A DNA stretch of 64,000 nucleotides from JAJTHC01 sp044358835. Its GTDB lineage: Bacteria > Cyanobacteriota > Vampirovibrionia > Vampirovibrionales > JAJTHC01. Where the stretch lies: the NCBI GenBank assembly GCA_044358835.1, contig JBIKNF010000005.1:1-64000 (forward strand), written 5' to 3'. This document shows positions 1 to 7,731 of the stretch, piece by piece. Position numbers and translations under genes: made by a program. The notes beneath the pieces are model-generated. The model ran no database searches, had not been told where the DNA came from, and saw only the letters and a list, made by a program, of their open reading frames with translations. The number at the start of each line of letters is the position of its first letter. Within the stretch, counting starts at the first letter, position 1.

Positions 1-126
1 GGTTTTGGTGTTCAAAAAACAACCCAACATGATGTACAAACCTACGCTCAAGCGATGATGAGAACAGGATCTCGAACAGGGGTAGCCTTAGAGCTCGGTA
101 TTAAAATACCCATTGGGCAAAAATAG
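1..126 (+). CDS. C-terminal end of an unknown protein (truncated by window edge)
   Basis: The first frame is open from base 1 to a TAG at 124-126 and gives 41 residues ending in ALELGIKIPIGQK. The alternating hydrophobic/polar ending would suit the last strand of an outer-membrane or secreted beta protein, but this is a guess from 41 residues. The gene begins outside the window. It is followed by a dispersed element and a two-way terminator, and it converges on the respiratory operon. No family is recognised. Confidence 0.5.
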   Translation, partial: GFGVQKTTQHDVQTYAQAMMRTGSRTGVALELGIKIPIGQK

Positions 127-176
127 TCAAAAGCCAAGTCTTCAAATTTGCAAAGAAAACGCCTTTGGGGGTTATG

Positions 177-324
177 ATACCATTTAAACGACTGAATAGC
201 GTATAGGTGGATTCTAGGAGCCTAGACTCGCAGATGGGTGAAGTGTACATAAACGTACATAAGCACATCGAGAATCGTAGCGACAACGAAGACGCCAGAC
301 GCTATTTAATCGTTTAATTGGTAT
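177..324 (+). repeat. Dispersed structured element, copy A
   Basis: The ends (177-202 and 299-324) are inverted repeats, with 23 of 26 positions complementary and one further pair a G-U wobble. The interior carries a core shared with copies B (23935-24086) and C (36743-36889): the hairpin CTAGGAGCCTAG, then TGTACATAAACGTACA, then ATCGTAGCGACAACGAAG. The outer stem here is unrelated in sequence to that of B and C, and the internal stem is CTCG/CGAG where B and C have T-run/A-run. Conserved core with paired but differing stems is the pattern of a structured RNA; a palindromic mobile element is the alternative. It lies between a plus-strand gene end and a minus-strand operon end, so no host gene is implied. 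Confidence 0.75.
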
Positions 325-396
325 GAGTAATCACCCTATTTATAGACCCACTAACATACAGACCGCCTGTGGCTGTTTGGCAACACAAATACCCCT

Positions 397-436
397 AAAA
401 AAGGACACTTTCTTGTTTGAAGAGAGTGTCCTTTTC
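397..436. terminator. Bidirectional intrinsic terminator
   Basis: A long stem pairs AAAAGGACACTTTCT (399-413) with 421-435, with one G-U pair and a short loop. It is flanked by A-runs on the left and T-runs on the right, so it works in both directions. It sits between the truncated plus-strand gene and the 3' end of the minus-strand respiratory operon at 455, where a shared terminator is expected. Confidence 0.85.
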
Positions 437-454
437 GTATGTATTTTATAGAAA

Positions 455-1858
455 CTAGATTGAACTAGACTCTACCTTCGCAGTGGTACTTGAAGCAGGA
501 GTACTATTCAGCGTGGCCAAATAGGTTGCTAAAGCATCTATTTCATCTTGATGACCCACCACAGGGGGCATATAACCATGATACATCGTTTTGGCAACCC
601 CTTTTTCATCGACGATGTGGTTGTCTTTCATCAAGGTGAGTAGGTTTTTAATGGCATCCTTGTCACGACTTGCCAGCATGACTTTCATGCTACGGTACCC
701 ATTCCCCGTCGCTGTGTGACAAGACGTACACTGGTAACGAAACATCAGCTTGCCTTTGCCTAATTCATCATTAGCCTTTAGGGTGCTTAATTCTGCCCCC
801 GCAAACTTGTGATGATTAAAAAAGCCTTCTTTATTGACTTTGTCTACTTCAAACTTACGCAAGCCGTTAGAATACATGTAGTTATATACGACATAGGGTT
901 TACGCATCATTTCACGAGACCATTCTTCCGTAAACATGAAGCCAAAGCCCGCAGCCAATAACATGACGGCAAAGGTTGTGTTAAACGCACGGGGATTCAA
1001 GTAAGGCCCTGCCAGAACCATGCCAAACAAGCCAACGGCAAACACAAGTGTCATAAAGATCGCTTTTGCCATAATGGAAAAGTTACCGACACCAATCGTA
1101 CTTAAACCGTTGATAATGACTTGCTGTGTCGGTTCAGGCAAAGTGAAGAGGTAAGCAATCACAAACAAAGGGCCGAGTATCACGGCGGGCAAAAGCCATT
1201 TGGCCGAATACTTGAGTAGGTAGGCTTTAACATCGACATCCATCGTTTTTTCACGACTGAGGGTAAAGAAGGCATAAATGCCCGCCAACGCCATCATAAT
1301 GAACATCCGCAAGCCTAAAGCAGGCCAGAAAGACGAGTTAAAGAAGGCATCTCCAATGTTGCCTTTGGTGAAATCCCAACCGCCTGAATTCAGCATGAAG
1401 GTTAAAATACCGTTAATGGCAAACAAAGTAAAGTAAGAAATCCCAATGTAAATCCACGCGAGCTTAAGGTGTGTTTTTCGATCTAACTTGTCCCACGTAT
1501 AGTAGTAGGCCAAGAAAGTACCTAGTTCTAAGGCAAAGAAGATATATTCAACAGCCCAAAACAAGGAAAAGTTTTGCAAGAGGGTTTGAGTCCCGTTAGG
1601 GCTTGCTAAACCAATGGCCCACCAAATCCCGACCCCCGACATCGCCCCTAGTACGGTGGTCAACAGAAGAAAGAACTTGGAATGTTTTTTAAGGTAATCG
1701 TAAATACGATCATCTTGCTTCTTATAGGCCAATTGTTCAGTGAATGCAAGAAACGCACCCCCACCAATGGCAAAGTGTGAAATAAAGACGTGGAGTACGG
1801 CGATTAAACCAATCACCCAACCACTACCGATGTTAGGAACTTCCCATACTGGAAACAT
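455..1858 (-). CDS. Cytochrome bd-like subunit I with C-terminal cytochrome c domain
   Basis: This is a 467-residue polytopic membrane protein. The N-terminal ~330 residues resemble CydA (cytochrome bd oxidase subunit I), with helices holding His in LHVFISHFAIGGG and the segment FWAVEYIFFALELGTFLAYY. The usual CydA quinol-loop signature GRQPW is not visible. The C-terminal part has one heme c site, CTSCH at residues 377-381, with a likely Met ligand near 430 (GYMPPV). It is the last gene of a four-gene operon after cytochrome b, separated by one base. The context suggests a quinol-oxidising complex in which electrons pass from Rieske/cytochrome b to this heme c/bd-like subunit. Whether it reduces oxygen itself is unknown, since key CydA features are missing. 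CydA-like ancestry is fairly sure; the function is inferred. Confidence 0.75.
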   Translation of the reverse strand: MFPVWEVPNIGSGWVIGLIAVLHVFISHFAIGGGAFLAFTEQLAYKKQDDRIYDYLKKHSKFFLLLTTVLGAMSGVGIWWAIGLASPNGTQTLLQNFSLFWAVEYIFFALELGTFLAYYYTWDKLDRKTHLKLAWIYIGISYFTLFAINGILTFMLNSGGWDFTKGNIGDAFFNSSFWPALGLRMFIMMALAGIYAFFTLSREKTMDVDVKAYLLKYSAKWLLPAVILGPLFVIAYLFTLPEPTQQVIINGLSTIGVGNFSIMAKAIFMTLVFAVGLFGMVLAGPYLNPRAFNTTFAVMLLAAGFGFMFTEEWSREMMRKPYVVYNYMYSNGLRKFEVDKVNKEGFFNHHKFAGAELSTLKANDELGKGKLMFRYQCTSCHTATGNGYRSMKVMLASRDKDAIKNLLTLMKDNHIVDEKGVAKTMYHGYMPPVVGHQDEIDALATYLATLNSTPASSTTAKVESSSI

Positions 1859-1859
1859 A

Positions 1860-2957
1860 TTATAAGGACCCCCATATCGTTAAAAATAGCCATCCAATAA
1901 AAAAGATGACACCATACACTGTTGCAAACTTAGAAATAAACGGAAACTTACCTGTGCTATCAAGTATCGGCACAACTGCCAAGGATCCAAAGACGGTTCC
2001 TATAAATACCATAGCTACATGAACCCCGTCAAAAAACAGGATTTTGGCAGGAAAGAGCTTAAGCGCTTGGAATTGAGACAAGAAATACCATTCAGGCTTA
2101 ATCCCAATCGGTGCCATCGCTGCAGGATCCACCTGCGGACCTAAGCCCCAAGGTTTCATGGTCACCACTAACATAAAGCCCACTAGAACCGCAAACCATA
2201 CGAAGACATCTTTCTTAATAAAATCAGGGAAGAACTTTTCGTATTTGCGTTCCGCTTTCGGCAATTTTTGTATGGATTCAGGCTCGCTGATGCCTTGTAA
2301 TTGAATCAAGGTGGCGTGTAAGCCAAATAAGCCCATCATGGCCAAAGGCAAAGCAATGACATGTAAGCTAAAAAAGCGGTTCATGGTGACCTGTCCAATT
2401 TCAGAACCGCCCCGAACAAATTCAGCTAAATACGGACCAATAATAGGGGATTCACCTGCTACATCCACCCCTACTTTGGTGGCGAAATAGGCAATTTCAT
2501 CCATGGGCAACATATAGCCTGTAAAACCAAAGACCATCGCAATTCCCACAAGTCCTAAGCCAGAAAGCCAGGTAAACTCCCGAGGGGCACGGTACGCCTT
2601 CATAAAATAGGTGCTAAACATGTGAATAAACAGCACTAAAATAAAGAGATTGGCTCCCCAGCTGTGCATGGAACGAATGAGCCAGCCAAAAGGCACTTGC
2701 ATGTTAATGGCTTGAACAGACGCATAGGCCCCTTCAAAGGTGGGCACATAATGAAACATGAGTAAGAAACCCGTGGCGAACTGAATACCCATAAAAAGGG
2801 CTGCAATTCCGCCCATGTAATACCAAATCGAATGCTTGTGGACAGGGACTTCTTTATGCCCTGCAAATTCAACCGCTGCTTTTAGCGGGACGCGTTCATC
2901 CAGCCAATCTACGACGGTTTGCACAAGGTTGAGATTTTTTAAGGTCGGAATAGACAC
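1860..2957 (-). CDS. Cytochrome b of a bc/b6f-type complex
   Basis: This 365-residue membrane protein carries the quinol-oxidising cytochrome b core. Two heme-ligand His pairs are visible: in helix B (RSMHSWGANLFILVLFIHMF) and in helix D (SLHVIALPLAMMGLFGLH), where 14 residues lie between the His, the spacing typical of the b6 type rather than mitochondrial cytochrome b. The Qo-site motif PEWY is present in the C-terminal half (IKPEWYFLSQ). The N-terminal b6-like and C-terminal subunit IV-like parts are in one chain, as in many bacterial QcrB/PetBD fusions. It lies between the Rieske gene and the bd-like heme c subunit and would pass electrons across the inner membrane. Family assignment is secure. 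Confidence 0.92.
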   Translation of the reverse strand: MSIPTLKNLNLVQTVVDWLDERVPLKAAVEFAGHKEVPVHKHSIWYYMGGIAALFMGIQFATGFLLMFHYVPTFEGAYASVQAINMQVPFGWLIRSMHSWGANLFILVLFIHMFSTYFMKAYRAPREFTWLSGLGLVGIAMVFGFTGYMLPMDEIAYFATKVGVDVAGESPIIGPYLAEFVRGGSEIGQVTMNRFFSLHVIALPLAMMGLFGLHATLIQLQGISEPESIQKLPKAERKYEKFFPDFIKKDVFVWFAVLVGFMLVVTMKPWGLGPQVDPAAMAPIGIKPEWYFLSQFQALKLFPAKILFFDGVHVAMVFIGTVFGSLAVVPILDSTGKFPFISKFATVYGVIFFIGWLFLTIWGSL

Positions 2958-2990
2958 GATGACGTGGACTCCTTTATTTATAAATGAAAA

Positions 2991-3512
2991 CTAGGCAATT
3001 TTAATGGTAATCGTACCATCCGCAGCAACATCAGCCACCAAGGGCTTGAGCGGAGCTGGGGGGGGGCCTGCAATGTTTTTGCCCGTATTCGGATCGTACG
3101 TTCCGCCGTGGCAAGCACAGTAAATGACATCTTTATCTTTTTGGTAGCCTACGGTACAGCCCAAGTGCGAACACTTGGCGTTAAAAACGGAAAGCTTACC
3201 GTTGGTGTCATGAATTAACAAGGCGGGTATAGAACCAAACATGAAGTTTTTAGATTCGCCCACAGGAAAGTCTTTGAGATTTTTTTCAAAGGTCATTTCT
3301 GTCACAGTAACGACTTCGCTTTTCTTTGGCCATAGGAAGCTCAGAATAGGTGTTGCTCCTACAAGTAAAGCCCACAAGCCTCCACCTAAGGCAATAATTC
3401 CTCCAAAGAAGGCGCGCCTACTGAAACTCACTTCAGGAGAATCAAGTTCGTAGCCACCGGGTGGATTGTTTTGTGCTTCATTTGTTTGGGATGCATCGTG
3501 TTCCGTTGTCAT
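2991..3512 (-). CDS. Rieske [2Fe-2S] iron-sulfur protein
   Basis: This 173-residue protein has an N-terminal signal anchor with the twin-arginine motif SRRAFFGG, then one transmembrane segment. The soluble C-terminal domain has the cluster-binding boxes CSHLGC and CACHGG and the proline loop GPPPAPL. It accepts electrons from quinol at the Qo site of the adjacent cytochrome b. A run of nine G (plus strand, 3058-3066) encodes the Gly-Pro loop, so the homopolymer follows from the protein motif. It is the second gene of the operon, 22 bases after the upstream membrane subunit. Confidence 0.95.
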   Translation of the reverse strand: MTTEHDASQTNEAQNNPPGGYELDSPEVSFSRRAFFGGIIALGGGLWALLVGATPILSFLWPKKSEVVTVTEMTFEKNLKDFPVGESKNFMFGSIPALLIHDTNGKLSVFNAKCSHLGCTVGYQKDKDVIYCACHGGTYDPNTGKNIAGPPPAPLKPLVADVAADGTITIKIA

Positions 3513-3534
3513 CGTGAACGCTCCTTACATTACA

Positions 3535-4644
3535 TTAAACAGTTTTGTTGTAGGCATTGAAAACAGTTTTCGCCAGCCACACGAAGTAGCCAATCATCAA
3601 GACCAAAAATACCCCAAACACCATTAAAATAGGCCATTGAATCACCACAGGTTGTGCGTTAAACAGGGGTTGCATGTATTGATCTGTATGAAAAAGGCGC
3701 AACAGATGGCGCAAAACGACCATTAACGCCAGCACCAACACACCTGAAGTCAAGCCGACTGTGAAGGATTTTTCGCATCCTTTTTTAACCGCAAGCCCCA
3801 TGGCAATCAAGGAAATGGCTTCTAGCCCCAGGGAAGTATTTAACAAGTGAGAGGTGGCTTTGGCGCCTTGAAAGCCTTGAGGGGTGGACCAAAAGAACCA
3901 AAACCCGATTAAGGTTTGAATAAGCGTCGTACCAAGGTAGCCCCCTGCCCCAAGCTTAATCAACCAAGTCCCGAAGGACTCATCACGCTTTTTCCAGTAA
4001 AGGCCAAAGCATCCGAGTGTTAAAGCACAGACAGCAAAGGCTGCCCCCACAAAGTGAAGGTAACGGGGTACCAAGGTGGGCTCTGTTAAATTAAGGCTTG
4101 CTCCTGCGGGACTGGCTTGATACAAGGGCAGAAACTTTTCAGGCGTCAGCATCAACGTCATGTTATTGGAAAAAATAAAGGCAATGATTAAAAAGAGCAC
4201 ACTAGTGGCAATAAGCACCCAAGGGGCTTTGAGTACATCCATTTTTTGCTTGCCGTAATTATAAACATAAAGCCCGTAATAGCCAATCGTCAATAAGAAT
4301 AAAACCGCTAGCCAAGGCAGTGCAATCACGATAGAAGAGGCGTAAATCAAAGGACCATAAAGCACTTGCAAGAACAATAATGGCACGATACCTTGCGTAA
4401 TCGCAGCGGTGGTGAAGATAGGCAAGCTGGCCGCGAGTTGGCGTCCTGCTCGAGTGGTATGGGCATTTTCGTCTTTGCCGCCCACTAAAAGTAAAATAGC
4501 AGACACCAAACCACCTGTGAGTGCCACATTCATGGGCAGGGCATGTAGAAAAAAGCCTATAACCAGCAAAACTTGCAAAATGGGAACAGGGGCAGGGAAG
4601 GGGATTGGTTGAAAATTTCCGACGGAAAGTAAGGTAGCGTCCAT
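3535..4644 (-). CDS. Polytopic membrane subunit of the bc/bd-like complex
   Basis: This is a 369-residue protein with about nine or ten hydrophobic helices, first in the respiratory operon. Segments such as FFLHALPMNVALTGG, ITQGIVPLLFLQVLYGP and PRYLHFVGAAFAVCAL place His in membrane helices and recall proteins encoded beside bacterial cytochrome bc complexes and the bd-oxidase superfamily. No heme c motif is present. It probably binds heme b or quinol, or scaffolds the complex with the Rieske, cytochrome b and bd-like subunits that follow. It could also be a CydA/CydB-like paralog. The role is inferred from the operon and the membrane His residues. Confidence 0.6.
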   Translation of the reverse strand: MDATLLSVGNFQPIPFPAPVPILQVLLVIGFFLHALPMNVALTGGLVSAILLLVGGKDENAHTTRAGRQLAASLPIFTTAAITQGIVPLLFLQVLYGPLIYASSIVIALPWLAVLFLLTIGYYGLYVYNYGKQKMDVLKAPWVLIATSVLFLIIAFIFSNNMTLMLTPEKFLPLYQASPAGASLNLTEPTLVPRYLHFVGAAFAVCALTLGCFGLYWKKRDESFGTWLIKLGAGGYLGTTLIQTLIGFWFFWSTPQGFQGAKATSHLLNTSLGLEAISLIAMGLAVKKGCEKSFTVGLTSGVLVLALMVVLRHLLRLFHTDQYMQPLFNAQPVVIQWPILMVFGVFLVLMIGYFVWLAKTVFNAYNKTV

Positions 4645-4700
4645 ATATTGAGGTTCCTACAAATTAAATGTAAACCTAATAACAAAGATATTTTTCATTC

Positions 4701-4717
4701 GTATACCTTTAGTATAC
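4701..4717. promoter_or_regulatory. GTATAC-N5-GTATAC dyad upstream of the respiratory operon
   Basis: GTATAC occurs at 4701-4706 and 4712-4717, giving a perfect 17-bp dyad about 57 bp upstream of the first operon gene. On the minus strand it includes TATACT, which could serve as a -10 box. It may be an operator, a promoter element or both. No regulator is identified. Confidence 0.4.
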
Positions 4718-5334
4718 ATCAAAGATTTTTTTAAAACTAGGGAATCTGAAAAAATTAATTCTTTTTTATATTGTAACAAGTGTAGCACAAAAAGGAGGAG
4801 AATTTGCCTTAATGCTATTGTAAGGTGCAGAACAAAACGCACCGAACCGCCAATAAGAATTAGGACGAGAAGGAACACGACAAGCGTTCATGAACGACCC
4901 TTTTCTTATAAAATGACCCAACTTAATTTCGTATGACCAGTGGCAAGGATGTTACCCACATTCTGTAGCTCAACCCGAATAGGAAAAACCACCTTTTCAA
5001 GCGGTTTTACATCGCTTAAGTGGCGACACACTTAAATGAATAGGCTTATTTGTCGACGTGCCAAGAACGCTCACACACGCTAAACCGTGGTCTTCGCTAC
5101 CCTCACATCCATTCCATGTGGTACGGGTTGCTTAACTGATATTTGCAGGAATGAACGCGTTTCAAGTGACCATTCACTAGTATTGGCTAGGTTTGGTAAG
5201 CTAGGGTGCTGTTTTACCCGCTTGAATTTTTTGTAATTCACCACGTGATTGCAAAACGCCATGAAAAACAAATTTAAACGAAAGCCCAAAAATTATGTAA
5301 CGTCTCTCTCTCTTCTAAACAAGGTTTTTCTTTT
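4718..5334. other. Gene-poor intergenic stretch
   Basis: I see no convincing gene here. Reading frames on the minus strand lack ribosome sites and family resemblance. It contains TTGTAACAA (4771-4779), related to a motif found in other intergenic regions of the window. A short plus-strand frame from ATG 5261 (25 codons, Lys-rich) has no clear Shine-Dalgarno sequence. It runs through a TC dinucleotide run at 5302-5312. Confidence 0.5.
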
Positions 5335-5412
5335 TTGATTTTGGTTGTTCTCTTGATTGTTTGTTTGATGTCCCTCACAACGTCCTACGTTTTGATGAGT
5401 TGGCTTTTTTAG
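5335..5412 (+). CDS. Possible 25-residue hydrophobic peptide
   Basis: TTG at 5335 is preceded by AAGG about 10 bases upstream and opens a 25-codon frame ending at TAG 5410-5412. The peptide is almost entirely hydrophobic (it begins MILVVLLIVCLMSL) and would form a single membrane helix. A strong terminator follows at 5439, so a transcript probably ends here. Size and composition resemble type I toxin-like or small membrane peptides, but no antisense partner is seen. Translation is unproven. Confidence 0.3.
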   Translation: MILVVLLIVCLMSLTTSYVLMSWLF

Positions 5413-5438
5413 AAAAGTACAACGAATGAACGTATACT

Positions 5439-5466
5439 CGCCGATGCCTCCATCGGCGTTTTTTTT
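5439..5466 (+). terminator. Intrinsic terminator
   Basis: The stem CGCCGATG (5439-5446) pairs perfectly with CATCGGCG (5451-5458) across a 4-base loop, followed by eight T. It ends a plus-strand transcript for which no annotated gene exists, supporting a small RNA or tiny ORF just upstream. Confidence 0.85.
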
Positions 5467-5541
5467 ATGAATCGGCTTTACTAAGCCTTTACGTCAAAGT
5501 GAGGTGGATCATCCATTTTAGGGGTGTGTTAAAACGAAATA

Positions 5542-5561
5542 TAACAGAATGTAACAGAATG
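5542..5561. promoter_or_regulatory. Direct repeat TAACAGAATG x2
   Basis: TAACAGAATG occurs twice head to tail (5542-5551 and 5552-5561), one helical turn apart, about 175 bp upstream of the gene at 5737. It contains the TAACA core found in other intergenic regions of the window, so it could be a regulator site. Confidence 0.35.
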
Positions 5562-5736
5562 GCAATTGGTGGCTTTCGGAATCCTTTATTACGTTGTAAA
5601 TAGAAGAACCTCAAAGATTTAATTCTAGGACTTCTTCAAACGTTTTAGTACATAGGACACAGGTGAATTTTTAGACAGATTCATTTATTTAATTTTGAGA
5701 GATACAAAACCCAAGAGAGAGAGAGAGACATATATT

Positions 5737-6414
5737 ATGCCTATCGGTAATATTGGTACCCCAGTAGGGCCCGGAGTATTGGATTTAGCAGGCTTAAAGA
5801 CCTTTGCCAAAAATTTTGTGAAGACAGACGGCTTAAGTACCGCGGACAAAGAAAAATTTGGCACGGTTGATGCCAAAGGCTTAACACGTGAACAAGTCAT
5901 GATTAAAGGTGGCTTGACAGGTATTGAAGGATTAAACATCGATTTCAAAACCAAAGATGGCTTAGCCATTTGGAACAGTATCGCAGGAGCTGACGGCTTG
6001 TTGTCTGCTCGTGAACATACTCAAGCCTTGTTGAAATTCGATACAGGTAAAGAAGCGGATGTTGCTGGTTCTGACACCAAGTTTAACCTCACCAAAGCCG
6101 AAGCTACCGCAGGGTTTAAAAAATTGTTGACGGATGCCAAAGCAGATCCTAAAGGAATTGCAAAGTCTTACCTTGCTTTCAACAAAGTGGGTGAAGATAC
6201 TGCTTTAGATTCTGGTGATGCTTTTTTCAATGAGAATGCTTCTGAAGTAACCATCGCCACCAACATTGCAGGCGGAGACTTCTGGGGGTCTCTCACTCCA
6301 CCCGCTCCACCCGCTTCTCCAACGGGGACATTGGCCGCTATTTTAGAAAAAATTACAGATCCCGCTCAAAAAGCACTTATAAAGACACTTTTAGAAGCGT
6401 TGGGTATTAAGTAA
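5737..6414 (+). CDS. Hypothetical Gly/Asp-rich protein
   Basis: This is a 225-residue protein of unknown function starting at ATG 5737, just after an AGAGAGAGAGAG purine run that can serve as ribosome site; an upstream in-frame start would put this run inside the gene. It is soluble-looking with no signal peptide. The middle has repeated acidic stretches (DTGKEADVAGSDTKFNLTKAEA, read as several short segments) vaguely like calcium-binding loops, but no clear EF-hand. A short Pro-rich linker (PPAPPASP) precedes a C-terminal helix. It is monocistronic with its own terminator directly downstream. No family is recognised. Confidence 0.7.
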   Translation: MPIGNIGTPVGPGVLDLAGLKTFAKNFVKTDGLSTADKEKFGTVDAKGLTREQVMIKGGLTGIEGLNIDFKTKDGLAIWNSIAGADGLLSAREHTQALLKFDTGKEADVAGSDTKFNLTKAEATAGFKKLLTDAKADPKGIAKSYLAFNKVGEDTALDSGDAFFNENASEVTIATNIAGGDFWGSLTPPAPPASPTGTLAAILEKITDPAQKALIKTLLEALGIK

Positions 6415-6431
6415 ACTATATTCCACATTAT

Positions 6432-6463
6432 AAAAAGCGTCCGAAGCCATTCGGACGCTTTTT
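6432..6463 (+). terminator. Intrinsic terminator
   Basis: A perfect 14-bp stem AAAAAGCGTCCGAA / TTCGGACGCTTTTT with the loop GCCA lies 18 bases after the stop of the preceding gene. The A-run and T-run flanks make it usable in both directions. Confidence 0.95.
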
Positions 6464-6577
6464 ACGTTGAATCGACTACTACAGCTAGAGGGTTTTTCTT
6501 GAAAGCTCCCCTCTAAATGAATGAAGGTCGTATACTAGGGGGAGTAACATACGCTTTAGCCCTACGAGGTCAATTTA

Positions 6578-7654
6578 ATGTCCTTTTTCCCCATTTCCAC
6601 GGCACTTGCTGAATTGCCTGTAGTGTTTAAATGGTATTGGTTGGTCGTCACTTTCATCACAGGTGCTTCTGTGGGGAGCTTTCTTAATGTTGTGGCCCTT
6701 CGTCAATTGGCGGATGAAGAATTCGTTCAAACGCCGTCTCACTGCCCCAAATGCGGGTATACCCTGAAATGGTTTGACAACATCCCTATTTTGAGCTGGT
6801 TGATTTTAGGCGGTAAATGCCGTAGTTGTAAAGCATCGATTCACTGGCAATACCCTCTTGTTGAAGTTGTTACGGCTTTATTGTTTTTAGCGACAGGCTG
6901 GCATTTTGGCATTGATTGGGTCGTCTTGCCTGTGGTGGCGTTTCTCGCGACCATGGTGTTGTTAAGCATCACCGATTTTAAGGAACACGTCATTTTCACT
7001 TGGCACGCCTTATGGATTATTCCTGTGGGTTTGTTGGTGCATGCCCTAGGGATGGGCAACGATCTCACCGCTTTAGCATGGATCCCTTCTTGGACAATGG
7101 AAAGCGCCACGTATTTTGGCCCTTCCTTTTGGTCGGCACTAATGGGTGTGGCTGGCATTTTTGGTGTTTTTGAAGGGTTGATTTATTTGAGTCGCCTTTT
7201 GATTGGGCAAGATGGCTTTGGTCATGGGGATACCCTAATTTTGATGGCGATTGCGTCATTCTTGGGCTGGGAAGGGGCTGTGGCTTCCTTAGTGCTTGGA
7301 GGCATTTTGACTGGGGTAATTAGCCTACCCATCATGTTTCTTCAATGGGCTAAAGAAAAAGCATGGGGCTTGGTCTGGAAGCTTGGTACGGCGTTACTTG
7401 CCACAGCAGGCTTGTACGGGGTAAGTTACCTAGAAATTTCGCCTAAAAAGCACATGGTTCTTTCACTTGCAGTGATGATAACCACCAGCATTTTATTATT
7501 CAGCTTTCTTAAAGAAAAAAAGCAAGTGGGTGGCTTCACCAAAGTGCCGTTTGGGCCAGGGCTCATCGTTGCGGCGATTGTACTACTCTTTTTTGGGCAA
7601 GACCTTTTGGGCCCCGCTTTTCAAGCCATTCACGGATTTTTTGAGTCCCTGTAG
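6578..7654 (+). CDS. pilD: Prepilin peptidase (type IV leader peptidase)
   Basis: This 358-residue membrane protease cleaves and often N-methylates type IV prepilins. The N-terminal domain has GASVGSFLNV, a zinc-type pair CPKC...CRSC and DNIPILSWL. The two catalytic aspartates of the A24 family are visible in SITDFKEHVIF and in GFGHGDTLILM. The C-terminus has extra hydrophobic helices beyond the usual ~290 residues. GAGGT lies about 10 bases before ATG 6578. The substrate is probably the pilin-like protein at 11437 and pilins elsewhere, with the two PilT ATPases in this window driving retraction. Confidence 0.92.
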   Translation: MSFFPISTALAELPVVFKWYWLVVTFITGASVGSFLNVVALRQLADEEFVQTPSHCPKCGYTLKWFDNIPILSWLILGGKCRSCKASIHWQYPLVEVVTALLFLATGWHFGIDWVVLPVVAFLATMVLLSITDFKEHVIFTWHALWIIPVGLLVHALGMGNDLTALAWIPSWTMESATYFGPSFWSALMGVAGIFGVFEGLIYLSRLLIGQDGFGHGDTLILMAIASFLGWEGAVASLVLGGILTGVISLPIMFLQWAKEKAWGLVWKLGTALLATAGLYGVSYLEISPKKHMVLSLAVMITTSILLFSFLKEKKQVGGFTKVPFGPGLIVAAIVLLFFGQDLLGPAFQAIHGFFESL

Positions 7655-7731
7655 CAATAGCACAAGTTCACTCCATCTCAAATATGTTATACTTTATAAA
7701 ATATTCTTCATCATCTCGGGAGCCTTCTACA

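Noticed and set aside
177..324. Insertion sequence or group II intron
   Set aside because: Only about 150 bp, no coding capacity, and no intron domain V-like hairpin recognised.
4657..4878. 73-codon minus-strand frame upstream of the respiratory operon
   Set aside because: No ribosome site, unusual composition, and it overlaps the probable promoter/operator.
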